64,000 nt of DNA from Blepharisma japonicum (taxonomy: Eukaryota; Ciliophora; Heterotrichea; Heterotrichida; Blepharismidae), in NCBI GenBank assembly GCA_949751835.1, contig CATKHK010000009.1, forward strand, positions 558,001-622,000, in the 5' to 3' direction. A program made the position numbers and the translations under genes. Position 1 is the first letter of the stretch. Each line of letters begins with the position of its first letter. The notes below the pieces were generated by a model that had not been told where the DNA came from, made no database searches, and saw only the letters and a program-made list of their open reading frames with translations. This document shows, one piece after another, positions 43,532 through 53,336 of the stretch.

Positions 43532-45101
43532 ATGAGTTCCATTCAATGCTGTGTTTCTGGATGCAAACTTAAGCCAGAATATTTATGCAGCTGCACGAAC
43601 CCAGAATCAGTTGTCTGCCTTACTCACTTAAATAGCCATGGAGATTCTGGACTTTTTTCTCATTCATTTAAAAACATTTTTTGTCGGCCTTTAGAGGATA
43701 CTAAAATAACTCTTTTAGCTCACCTTAGACAAGAAAAAAAGAAAATTAATGCAATGAAGCTAAAATTTATTTCTGAGGATTCTACAAATATACAAAATAT
43801 GGAAGATATTTTGAAAAATAAAATTAAGGCATTAACTTCAGGAATTAAGGCAATAGATTATTATATAGTTACAATTATGGCCACTAATGAAGTTGAAAGA
43901 AGCAGCGATGATTCTTTATTGAAACTTCTTTTACTTAGTCCAAGTGAAGCTTTGCTTCAAGTTGATCAAGCAATTAAAGATAATATCGATTTTGGGTCGA
44001 TTGCTGATAATTGTTGTTCTAAGTTAGGGCATGATGAAGTGAATCCAGTCTCGTTAGAAACAATTCAAAAAATCAATAAATTGGAAATAGAAGTAAAGGA
44101 ACTCAGAGAGAAAGTAGCATCACTAAGTGAATTAAGTGAAGAAGTAAAATCTCTAAGAGAAATTATAAGAATCCAGATCATTCAGCAGAGTTCAAATATA
44201 GAAAATACAAAAAATTTCGAAAAAAAAGAAGAATCTAAAGAAATAGCTTCAGAGACAAGGAACTTTAGCCAAGAATTGCAATCACATATGCTTTCATTTT
44301 CTGGAAATACACCATTCATTACACGGGCTCAAGGACTTTGGAGACACGTCTTTTATAAATTCTGTTATGCAAGTCCTCTCCAGCTTTAATATTTTTATAG
44401 AAATGACAATTGACTCTTGCGACTACATGCTAAACTCTATAAATAAACTATTAAGAAGCATGAAAAATTCAACTGAACAAAGAGGTATCGATGATCTATT
44501 GCTTAATGTAATCTCTGCCTTAGCCCAAGCATATCCTGTTGTATTACTTATTTAGATTAATACAAATAAAGACCCAAGACTTCTACTGGAATTTATTTTA
44601 TCAGATTTTGTTCAATTATGCCCAGTGGATAATTTAATCGCAGTAGTTAAGCATTCACAAATAGTTTGTAGTCTAGGCCATGCTAATGAAAGCGTTAACT
44701 GTGAAAACCTTCTATATTTGCCTGATTTAGTTAATAACGGTCAAATTAAAGATGCAATTGATAGCTTAAAAGCTCAAAAATCTCTTATTATGAATTGCAA
44801 ATTTTGCAATAAGACTGATATGTGCACCATAACTATACCATGAATTGAGCTACCTTGTTTTTTGATTATTAGTTTGAACTTTCAAGATGGCTTAGTATTG
44901 CCAGAAAAATTTTGTTATGAAAATTCTTCATATGAGTTGTTTGGGGTGATAAAGAAGGTTACTAATCAAGGAATGTCTAATAAAAAATATATTGCAATGA
45001 CGAAGGATGATGGCATTTGGTGGAAATATGATAATGAAATTTCAGAATGCACCAATATCAACTTTGCAGGATGCTATCTCGCTTTTTATATGAGCATTTA
45101 A
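43532..45101 (+). pseudogene. B-box / USP-like protein, copy 2, frameshifted
   Basis: The first 240-250 codons are a close paralogue of copy 1 (MSSIQCCVSGCKLKPEYLC...). Near 44300-44330, about 20 codons present in copy 1 are missing and the frame shifts. The USP part continues in the next frame (GLKDFGDTSFINSVMQ), then the same 15-nt intron (44541-44555) and a TGA-Trp (IPWIELPC), to TAA 45101. No GT...AG of 15-16 nt spans the break. As it stands the gene would give a 285-aa truncated protein. The USP part also lacks catalytic Cys and His (GDTS; NKKY). Confidence 0.8.
44541..44555 (+). other. 15-nt intron in copy 2
   Basis: GTATTACTTATTTAG, identical to the intron of copy 1, showing it predates the duplication. 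Confidence 0.85.
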
Positions 45102-45404
45102 AGATTAGGATAAATTATTTTAAAGAATTTTATAATTTTTAGATAATTAATAAGCATTAATCTTAATTAAATTGTTTCTCAAATTGACTAAAATATTTGA
45201 AATTTTCCTTATAAGTAATAATATAATTCCAAGCTTAATCCAATTTTTTAAAAAATAAAAATATTTCAAAAATATTTTCAAAATCTTTTTCCACCCAATT
45301 TTCCTCTATAATATCCTCTCTTCCCTCTACATTATTTTCTTTCTTTTAAATGATGCATGAATATTCTCGTACAAATACTCAAAAAAGAGAGGTGTATATA
45401 TAAA

Positions 45405-46595
45405 ATGGCTGAGCCTATGACCGGACAAGCTGAAGACTTCATCATTGAATCCAATTGGGATGAATCAATTGAGAGTTTCGATGATATGGGTCTCAAAGAA
45501 GAACTATTAAGAGGAATCTACTCTTACGGGTTCGAAAAACCCTCAGCCATTCAACAAAAAGGCATCAAACCCATCATCCTCGGCCATGACACAATTGCTC
45601 AGGCACAGTCAGGCACAGGGAAGACAGCAACTTTTACAGTTGGCGCGCTCCAACTTATTGATACAGAAGTGAACCAGCTGCAAACACTTGTACTTGCTCC
45701 TACAAGAGAGCTTGCCCAACAGATTTTCCGAGTAATCAGCCAAATCGGCGAGTATATGCACATAAAATGCCACGCTTGCATCGGAGGCACAGTGGTCAAA
45801 GAAGATATCAGAATTTTAGAACGTGGAGTCCACGTTGTGGTCGGAACTCCAGGCCGTGTTTTTGACATGCTCAGTAGGAACCATCTTTCAGCTCAGCATT
45901 TAAGAGTCTTCATCCTTGATGAGGCTGACGAAATGCTTTCTAGAGGCTTCAAGGAGCAAATCCAAGAGATCTTCAGACATCTGCCAGGGAATATCCAATG
46001 CTGCTTGTTCTCAGCCACAATGGCACCAGACATTCTTAAGCTTACTGAAGACTTCATGAGGAACCCTATCAGAATTCTTGTCAAAAAGGACGAGCTGACC
46101 TTAGAAGGTATCAAACAGTATTATATTCCTATTGAAAAAGAAGAGTGGAAATTCCCAACCTTATCTGATTTGTATGAAAATTTGGATATCACCCAAGCCA
46201 TCATCTATTGCAATACCAGGAAAAAAGTAGAAACCTTAGCCCAACAAATGACGGAAAAAGACTTTGTTGTAAGTTTCATGCATGGGGAAATGGAGCAGAC
46301 ACAAAGAGAACTAATTATGAGAGAGTTCAGAAGTGGGTCAAGCAGGGTGCTAATCACAACTGATCTTTTAGCAAGAGGAATTGATGTGCAGCAGGTGTCA
46401 CTTGTCATTAATTATGATATGCCGACTAACTATGAAAATTACTTGCATAGAATTGGAAGAAGTGGGAGATTTGGAAGAAAAGGAGTTGCCATTAATTTTG
46501 TGACAGAGCAGGACGCGCAGTTCTTGAGAGATTTGGAGCAGCATTATTCAACCCAGATAGAGGAAATGCCTGAGGATGTGGCAACTATTCTTTAA
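45405..46595 (+). CDS. EIF4A: Eukaryotic initiation factor 4A (DEAD-box helicase)
   Basis: A 396-aa protein with the full helicase set: AQSGTGKT (I), PTRELAQQ (Ia), GGT and GTPGR (Ib), DEAD (II), SAT (III), [13 protein letters not shown] (IV), [23 protein letters not shown] (V) and [13 protein letters not shown] (VI). I chose ATG 45405 (MAEPMTGQ) because 396 aa fits eIF4A; an in-frame ATG at 45357 would add 16 residues. All Trp codons are TGG. It unwinds mRNA 5' leaders in translation initiation. eIF4AIII is a less likely alternative. No intron. Confidence 0.95.
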   Translation: MAEPMTGQAEDFIIESNWDESIESFDDMGLKEELLRGIYSYGFEKPSAIQQKGIKPIILGHDTIAQAQSGTGKTATFTVGALQLIDTEVNQLQTLVLAPTRELAQQIFRVISQIGEYMHIKCHACIGGTVVKEDIRILERGVHVVVGTPGRVFDMLSRNHLSAQHLRVFILDEADEMLSRGFKEQIQEIFRHLPGNIQCCLFSATMAPDILKLTEDFMRNPIRILVKKDELTLEGIKQYYIPIEKEEWKFPTLSDLYENLDITQAIIYCNTRKKVETLAQQMTEKDFVVSFMHGEMEQTQRELIMREFRSGSSRVLITTDLLARGIDVQQVSLVINYDMPTNYENYLHRIGRSGRFGRKGVAINFVTEQDAQFLRDLEQHYSTQIEEMPEDVATIL

Positions 46596-46733
46596 GAAAT
46601 AATTTATTGGGTTTATTTTTAGGATTAATCTTTTGGATTAAGTATGAATTATAATTGAAATTTTATTATAAATAAATTTAATTATAAAATTTAAATGAAA
46701 TCAAAAAAATTAGAAAAAAACAAAAGATTATTA

Positions 46734-47132
46734 TTAGTTACTTTTACATTTTCCCTTCTGGTTAGTTGCTTTTCTCTTTTTATTATCATTATCACTATCA
46801 GAAGCATCTTTTCTTTTCCCTGGCTTGGTATCTTCTCCTTGCTCAGCCAGAAGTTTTTGGTATTTTTCCTTTTCAGCTTCCGCAAGTCTGCCATACTGAG
46901 CTTTAACTTCTTGAGCTGCAGCATTTCACATCTTTCCAAGCTCTGACAAAATATCTTTATTCTTTATCTGTGGGTTCGCTGCTTTTACTTCAGCTCGTTT
47001 ATCCTTTGTAAAAAGAATATATGCAGAAGGAGGCTTTTTAAGCTTTTGGACACTAGGAGAGTTGCCTGGACTTTCATTTTCTGAAGATTTAGCAGTCTTG
47101 GACTCTTCATGAGCAGTTTTTTTTGGTGGCAT
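46734..47132 (-). CDS. HMG-box protein (HMGB-like)
   Basis: A 132-aa protein starting MPPKKTAHEES at ATG 47132. One HMG box: KKPPSAYILFTKDKRAEVKAANPQ, ILSELGKMWNAAAQEVKAQYGRLAEAEKEKYQK, with its conserved Trp written TGA. A basic Asp/Lys-rich tail follows (KRKDASDSDNDNKKRKA). It is a non-sequence-specific DNA-bending chromatin protein. Length fits single-box HMGBs. Confidence 0.92.
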
Positions 47133-47404
47133 AAAGATTATAAATGTCACTGAAAGATCAGCTATTTATATTTGTTTTAATGATAAATTAAGTGATCATA
47201 AATATGATATCTTTCAAAGTCTCACTTACGCTATCTAAGATATGCTATACAAATGACTGAGAAAATATGGAAAAGCTTAATATTAAAATTATATCTTAAA
47301 ATAATTAATAATTATTTACATTGAAAAATTGATTTTATGAAAAATTAACCCAAAAATTCATTATAAGCTAAACACATAAGTTTCACTTTAATAAAAATCA
47401 AAAT

Positions 47405-48094
47405 ATGGAAGCAGAAGACTATCATTTTCGCTTTAAAATTGTTCTAGTCGGAGATAACGGCGTCGGCAAAACCACCCTTCTTGATGGTAATCTCCATTTA
47501 GCCCTAACTCAAACATATGGCCGAGTTTTAGAAAACGAGGTCGTCGAAGAAATGCACTTCAAATCCGTCATTTTTGTCGATGAAACTACCTTTTATCGCT
47601 TAAACTACTGAGACTTGCCTGGCAGCGAGCGCTATCTCCCTGTCACAAGTCGCTACTGTGCTGGCTCTACAGCGGCTTTATTTGTTTTTGATCGTAATTT
47701 TTAAGCAGTTACTAAACGAGCTTCATTTGACCGAATTGAAAGATGGATCAAGGAATGCGAAAAAGTGGAAATTCTGACCAAAGTCTTATTAGGGAACAAA
47801 TTTGATGTAGCCACCAAAAACAATATCAATGTAGTCAGCAAAACTGAAGCAATGAGCCTTGCAAGAAAGTATGGGATGGAGTATTTTGAGATAAGCGCTT
47901 TGGATGAAAATAATTTAGCACATATTTTTGAGCATGTTTTTAATAGCATTGTGGCAAATATTCCAAATCCACCTGACCCAGGAATGCTGCTGGGAAAGTC
48001 AATTTCTTTGGGGAGAAGACTGACGAATAACCCTAAATTCAAAACGGTAAAAGCTATTCAGGCACTTTTTGATACGGACTCAAGGTATGATTAA
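47405..48094 (+). CDS. Rab-like small GTPase without prenylation site
   Basis: A 224-aa protein in two exons. The 15-nt intron at 47694-47708 joins FVFD to LTKRASFDRIERW. G1 is GDNGVGKTTLL. G3 is WDLPGSERY (Trp TGA; family usual is WDTAGQE, so the Gln is replaced by Ser). G4 is GNKFD, G5 is ISALD. The C-terminus (IQALFDTDSRYD) has no cysteine, so it is unlikely to be geranylgeranylated, and the altered switch II suggests unusual GTP hydrolysis. Best described as Rab-like. Confidence 0.85.
47694..47708 (+). other. 15-nt intron
   Basis: GTAATTTTTAAGCAG, phase 1, the only intron here ending CAG. In-frame TAA if retained. Confidence 0.82.
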
Positions 48095-48139
48095 CTAAAA
48101 GTTAGCTAAATTTATAATTTTTTAAACAAGTACTCAGGA

Positions 48140-48520
48140 TTAGCCTTTATCTTCTTGATGAGTCAGGACAAAATAAAGGCACCCATCTTCATCAGCACAC
48201 CGTTGATGCAGCTCAGAGATCTTTGCATTGAGCATCGGCAGAGTGTCACAAAGGTAAAGGTAAACTCCTTGTTTTGAAGAAAGCTTGAAATATCGCCGAA
48301 CTGTATATAGAAAAGTGCCCATTGTCATTGAGCCTTCTAGTGCGAACCTAAATATGAATTACTTGTGAAGAGGAATATTGTATTTGCAATTATTCCCTTT
48401 TAATAAAACAGCTGGATACTTGCCTGGGTTTTCCTGCATCATTTTGTCATATGAAGCTTTGCGGACTTGAAATGGGATTGATTCTTTGTATTTTTTGATT
48501 TCGTTGCGATCTAAGGACAT
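48140..48520 (-). CDS. ATG8: Autophagy protein ATG8, ending in an exposed glycine
   Basis: A 121-aa protein in two exons (intron 48348-48362). Ubiquitin-like ATG8 features: DRNEIKKYKESIPFQVRKASYDKM with the N-terminal helices, KYPAVLLKG, FALEGSMTMGTFLYTVRRYFKLSS, YLYLCDTLP, DEDGCLYFVLTHQ. The chain ends EDKG-stop, so the C-terminal Gly needed for lipidation is already exposed and no ATG4 cleavage is required. The usual Phe before Gly is Lys. ATG8 is conjugated to phosphatidylethanolamine on autophagosomes. Confidence 0.92.
48348..48362 (-). other. 15-nt intron
   Basis: On the minus strand GTAATTCATATTTAG, phase 2. Removal joins NIPLH-K to FALEGS. Confidence 0.9.
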
Positions 48521-48727
48521 TTTTACAATCAGAATAGTATAGGGCTACAAAAAATACTTAATTTATTATTGAAGTATATTTTTCTAAATATTATTCTTCA
48601 AAATAAATAATAATAAATATTCGCTAAAAAATAACCAAGACAAATTATTATCACTTAATTAATCAATTCTTTTATTAAAGCTTTAGATTGATAGAATAAT
48701 CTGGACAGCAGATATTATGAATTTAAT

Positions 48728-49123
48728 ATGAATAAACAGGATAAAGAGAAAAAGTACGCTAACAGATCTTTTACTATAAAACAAAAACAAAAGTGCTGGT
48801 CTAAAGCAAGAATGGTTGAAGGGAGACATCCAGACCGATGGCGATATGATCCACTTGGCAATTTAGTCTGTAATGCTCTTAGAGGTTGCTTAGGTCCTCT
48901 ATGTCATGAGTATGACCACGTTTATCCTTATTCACGAGGTGGTAAAACCTCATCAAAAAACTGCCAAATCCTCCAAACTAGAGTTAATAGATATAAAAGC
49001 AATCTTATCATGACTGAGGATGAACTTAAGTCTGCCAATTTTAATATGAAATTTTCAGAAGATGATCTCGATACAATTGAGAAAGCTGTTTATGGGGACA
49101 TACAAAGAGTGTTTGATTTTTAA
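48728..49123 (+). CDS. HNH nuclease-domain protein
   Basis: A 131-aa basic protein. The core GCLGPLCHEYDHVYPYSRGG...NCQILQTRVNRYKSN is an HNH motif (HEYDH, then Asn, then the Asn/Arg helix), in the form known from plant and algal nuclear-encoded HNH proteins. The N-terminus carries KARMVEGRHPDRWRYDPLGN typical of that family. The usual zinc CxxC pair is not obvious. The substrate is unknown. Single exon. Confidence 0.85.
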   Translation: MNKQDKEKKYANRSFTIKQKQKCWSKARMVEGRHPDRWRYDPLGNLVCNALRGCLGPLCHEYDHVYPYSRGGKTSSKNCQILQTRVNRYKSNLIMTEDELKSANFNMKFSEDDLDTIEKAVYGDIQRVFDF

Positions 49124-49409
49124 TCATTATAAAGAATTAGCTTCCTTATTAAAATGCTACTATATTTTTTTAATTGTATTTACTTTATTTTTTCAATTTA
49201 TATAGCTTTTATAATTTCTTTTTAAAGGACATTAAGGTTAACAATTATAAAACACCTGGCATTATTTAAATAAAATTCTCTAAAATTCATTGTACTGGTA
49301 GTTATATGACAGTTAAATAAATCCTAAATATCTAAGCATTCCAAGCTCCTGCTTGTTCAATTTTTAATCAATTAATGTCGTTAATCCATTTTTAAATTAA
49401 ATCATATAA

Positions 49410-50417
49410 ATGTTCTCTAGGCTCTCCAGGAATTTTTCATCAAGAAAGTTCTTCATAACTGGAGCCTCAGGACAAATCGGAAAGAAGCTCATCCCTTATC
49501 TATTCACCAGATATGGACCTAACTGTGTCGTAGTCTCCGACGTTAACCAAACTCAATTTGATGTAGAGTCACAACCACCCTTTATTCCTCTTGATGTGGT
49601 CAATAAAGAAGCATTCATCAAAGCTGTCGAAACCAGTGAGGCAACTGATATTTTGCATTTGGCGGCTTATTTATCAGCAAAAGCAGAGCTGCAGCTTCAA
49701 AAGTCCATAGATGTAAATATTCTAGGTCTAAATAATGCTTTAGAAGCTGCAAGAATTAACAATACAGCAATTTATGTTCCTAGCTCAATAGCTGTATTTG
49801 GACCTACTTCTCCAAGAGTAAGGACTCCTGATGACTGTGTAGTGCAGCCTACAACGGCATATGGGATATCAAAAGTGTACATGGAGATGATGGGGAATTA
49901 TTATCATAAAAAATTTGGGGTGAATTTCAGATCTTTAAGATACCCAGGAGCTATATCTTCAGATCCTCCAGGCGGAGGTACAACTGATTATGCAGTCGAA
50001 ATATATTTTGAGCTATTAAAAAGTCAAAAATACGAATGTTTTCTATCAAAAGGCACCGAACTCCCTATGATGTATATTGATGACCTAATTGAAGGAACAG
50101 TGAGATCTATTTAGTGTGATTTGTTAGACGCACCTGAAGATACCTTAACTAGAAGAGTATATAATCTTGGTGCAATCAGCTTTACAGCTGAACAGCTTAC
50201 AACATGTATATTAAAGTATATTCCAGGAACTGTGACTTATAAGTCAGACCATCGTCAAGCATATGCTGATTCCTGGCCTATGAGCATTGATGACTCTCTT
50301 GCTAGAAGAGATTGGAACTGGAAACACAAATTTGATATGGATTTAATGACGCGAACCATGATTAAGCTAATTTGCAAACAGATGGGCAAGCCAAATCCAA
50401 TTAAAACTGATGCATAG
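49410..50417 (+). CDS. TDH: L-threonine 3-dehydrogenase, mitochondrial (SDR type)
   Basis: A 330-aa protein in two exons (intron 50100-50114). The N-terminus MFSRLSRNFSSRKF is a plausible mitochondrial signal. NAD-binding FITGASGQIGKKL, ILHLAAYLSAKAE, VPSSIAVFGP, active site YGISK (Tyr/Lys), RYPGAISSDPPGGGTTDYAVEIYF and LPMMYIDDLIEGT are as in short-chain TDH. It oxidises threonine to 2-amino-3-ketobutyrate using NAD. Length is normal. All Trp codons in exon 2 are TGG. Confidence 0.95.
50100..50114 (+). other. 15-nt intron
   Basis: GTGAGATCTATTTAG, the only intron here starting GTG. Phase 0, removal joins IEGT to CDLLDAPE. Confidence 0.92.
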
Positions 50418-51000
50418 AGACAATAGCGAGTTTAAATAGTATACCAACTTTGATTACTATATTAATTTGTGTGAAATATATTGAAAATAATTATGGGTTA
50501 TAATTTTGAAGAGAATAATATTTAAATATGGTGATGCGATGATCTGTTGTTTGACGAAACAATTAAATAATTTGCAATTATATGCTAAATAAAAAGGAAG
50601 TTTTTTATTTAAAAAATGACTATAATTTGCAGTAATTATCAAATAATAAATAATTATCATCTAATTAAGTATCTCTTAAGAAATCTATATATATTGAATA
50701 AGAAAAAATTATAAGTTAAATACATTGCCAAACAATTTTGATTCCAAATCTTAGATTAAATTCAAAATATTCAGAATGCAGCTTTATTCTGTCTTATCTT
50801 AATGCGAGATAAGATTGAATTTCGACAAAATATCAAATTATATCAATAAAATCATCATAAGCGTGTCTAAAATTAGCCCAAAAATGCTTCATAAATTACC
50901 GCTCTAAATCTATGTGATATTGATTTCTCTTTAAAATTGTATAGCATATACAGCTACTTTGCTGATTATTACCAAATTTAATATTATAATCCCATATTAA
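50418..51000. other. Intergenic, no gene seen
   Basis: 583 nt of AT-rich DNA between two plus-strand genes. No coding frame or RNA gene recognised. Confidence 0.5.
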
Positions 51001-52542
51001 ATGACCGACTATGAACAAATTCAAAAAGCTTGCCGACTTGGAGATTGCGAACTCCTCACAAAGGTCCTCACCAAATCTCCAGAATTAATCAACGAGCTAG
51101 ACGACAAGTTAGGCTGGCCTCCCCTCTACCGCACTGTAATTTGTGGCCACTATGACGCAACCATTTGCTTATTGAAATTAGGCGCAGATTCAAACATAAA
51201 GAGCCGTGCAGGCGATACCCCTCTCCACCAAGCTGCCAGCAATAATCAAATAAAAATAGCCCAAATCCTCCTAAAATACAAAGCAGACGCTAATGCTCAA
51301 CAAGATGATGGGGATACACCTTTACATTATGCATCCTTAAAAGGACATATCAATATGGTTCGCCTTTTATTAAAGCATCAAGCCAACCCAAACACTTTTA
51401 ATTTCTCAATGGGGAAAACAGCCCTTCATTGTGGGGCTGAAAGTGGGGTTCTTTCAGTGGTCCAAGCTTTATTAAGCTATAACGCATCCTCTACTATTAT
51501 GGATTTCTCTAGTAAACTGCCATCTGCTTATACAAGTAATGAAGAAATCCTGAGGATTTTAAATGACCCTTTACAAGATTTGCCAGTTTTAAATTATTCA
51601 GATAATGAAGGGAACTCTCCAATAGAAATATTTCAGGTAGAAGAGGTAAAAAAGGATGAAAATAGCTCACCAGAGCCACAAGAGAACCCAAGTCCTGCAG
51701 ATAAAATGTTGTACCCTCAAAGGGAGACTTTTTCACTAGAGCCAATAGAAGAAATCAGAGTTTGTACCTTGCAAGACATTGATTCCCCTCCATTTGCTAA
51801 AGACACCCCTGTCTTTGAAGAAGGCAACATATCCAGGCCTGAATCAGTGCTTGAGCCTGAGTGTGAAAGATCAAGCACTATTAGTGGAATCCACATAAAC
51901 CAGTCTGCGAGAAATTTTTCCTTTGGTAAAGATGTAAGCAAAAATTCCCTTTTCCGATGACTTTCTAATGCTAGGCTGGAATTCCTCTTTGGACCTTTAT
52001 TTCATAGTGGGTATGATGATTTAGATTTTTTAGTGGAACAGATGAAATCAAATGATCCAATAACGACTGAGGTGCTAAGGAGTATAGGAATAAATAAGCC
52101 AGGACATAGAACAATTCTGTTAGCACTGCTAGAAGAAGAGTCTAACCCTAAACGACGAAAATCTGTGACAGCAGCTTCGCCATCTTCAGCTTTTGGGTGT
52201 TGTGCAGCTCCTAATTTTAACCCAGGAATCAATGTATATCCAAGCCTTGATATATGGCTAGAGTCTATCAATCTTTCACAGCTTCTCTCGAAATTTCGTG
52301 ACAGCGGGTATGAGGATATTGATCACTTAATGCTTCTGATGTCTTCAAATTATCCTATTACAGACGAAACGCTAAAAAATGATATAAAAATCGAGAAGCT
52401 AGGACATAGGCATAGGATTCTTGCCAAGTTAAAACAAGACTCTAATATAAAAGCGCCACATAAGAAAAATGTGTCCAACTATGAGTTAAGCATTGAAAAA
52501 GAGACCAGGTCAGTTGCTTGTGAAAGGTGTAATATCATGTAA
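51001..52542 (+). CDS. Ankyrin-repeat / double-SAM protein with CaaX end
   Basis: A 513-aa protein, single exon with one TGA-Trp at 51958. Residues ~1-175 hold about five ankyrin repeats (GDTPLHQAASNNQIKIAQILLKYKADANAQ; DGDTPLHYASLKGHINMVRLLLKHQANPN, given here as family-type repeats). Two SAM domains follow: WLSNARLEFLFGPLFHSGYDD...GINKPGHRTILLAL, and WLESINLSQLLSKFRDSGY...KIEKLGHRHRILAKL. The C-terminus CERCNIM is a CaaX box (CNIM, Met favours farnesylation). Probably a membrane-anchored scaffold. Specific partners unknown. Confidence 0.85.
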
Positions 52543-52574
52543 AGATTAATAGGATTAATAATAATTAATATTTA

Positions 52575-53162
52575 ATGAGCAGCCAACCACGTGGGATAGT
52601 AGAAGTTCTAGCAAATGTCAGGCAACAGCTTGAAAAAAGAGGAGGCAGAACAGTTCGTGCCTTAGGACGCACGTTTAGAGCTCTTGATTCCTATGATGGG
52701 AATAAAAAAGTAGACCCTCAAGAGTTTGCAGTCGGCTTAAGAGAAAATGGAGTCAATCTTAACCCTCAAGAGTTACAAATCCTATTCCAATACTTCGACA
52801 AGGATGGAGACGGAACAATCAGCTTTGATGAGTTCTTAGTCGGCATCAGAGGAAGACCTAGTGCAAGAAGACAAGCGCTTGTTGACAAAGCCTTCTTAAA
52901 ATTCGATCGAGATGGAAACGGTTACATTGATGCCAATGATTTAAGAGGAGTCTATAACTGTCGGTACCATCCTAAAGTACAGAGAGGACAGATGACAGAG
53001 GATCAAGCATTTGCAGAATTCTTGAGCAGCTTCAACGACAGGAACAGAGATGGAAGAATCACGAAAGATGAGTGGGACGAATACTATGCAGCTGTCAGCT
53101 CATCTATCGACAATGACGACCACTTTGTCCAATTGATGAAAATGGCATGGAAACTTGACTAA
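52575..53162 (+). CDS. Calcyphosin-like EF-hand protein
   Basis: A 195-aa protein with three or four EF-hands in calcyphosin order: FRALDSYDGNKKVDPQEF (poor ligand set), FDKDGDGTISFDEF (canonical), FDRDGNGYIDANDL (canonical) and NDRNRDGRITKDEWDEYY (canonical). The N-terminal RGGRTVRALGRTF and the C-terminal YYAAVSSSIDNDDHFVQLMKMAW are typical of CAPS/CAPSL, which are ciliary or flagellar calcium sensors. All Trp are TGG. It starts 32 nt after the previous stop on the same strand. Confidence 0.93.
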   Translation: MSSQPRGIVEVLANVRQQLEKRGGRTVRALGRTFRALDSYDGNKKVDPQEFAVGLRENGVNLNPQELQILFQYFDKDGDGTISFDEFLVGIRGRPSARRQALVDKAFLKFDRDGNGYIDANDLRGVYNCRYHPKVQRGQMTEDQAFAEFLSSFNDRNRDGRITKDEWDEYYAAVSSSIDNDDHFVQLMKMAWKLD

Positions 53163-53336
53163 AAGCTTAAAATAATTGAGAATTAAACGAAAATTTTGAA
53201 TTTTTTAAGTATAAGATCTTTAATAGAGAATTAAATTTTTTTGTTTATTTTTGTGACTGAAGAGAACAATTAAGGCGAATTTCTTTGAATTTTGAAAATA
53301 TTTTTATTATACTGATAACAAAAAATAGAAATTTTT

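Noticed and set aside
44280-44345. An intron explaining the frame change in USP-like copy 2
   Set aside because: No GT...AG pair of 15 or 16 nt spans the break. Comparison with copy 1 shows a deletion instead, so it is called a frameshift.
45357-45404. Upstream ATG for eIF4A
   Set aside because: It adds 16 residues unlike any eIF4A N-terminus. The ATG at 45405 has the better context and family length, though the upstream start cannot be fully excluded.
50418-51000. tRNA or other structured RNA gene in AT-rich spacers (also looked at 28171-28530, 33754-34128, 54645-55090)
   Set aside because: No T-loop (GGTTCGA-type) sequence with matching stems was seen by eye. A covariance-model scan would be decisive.
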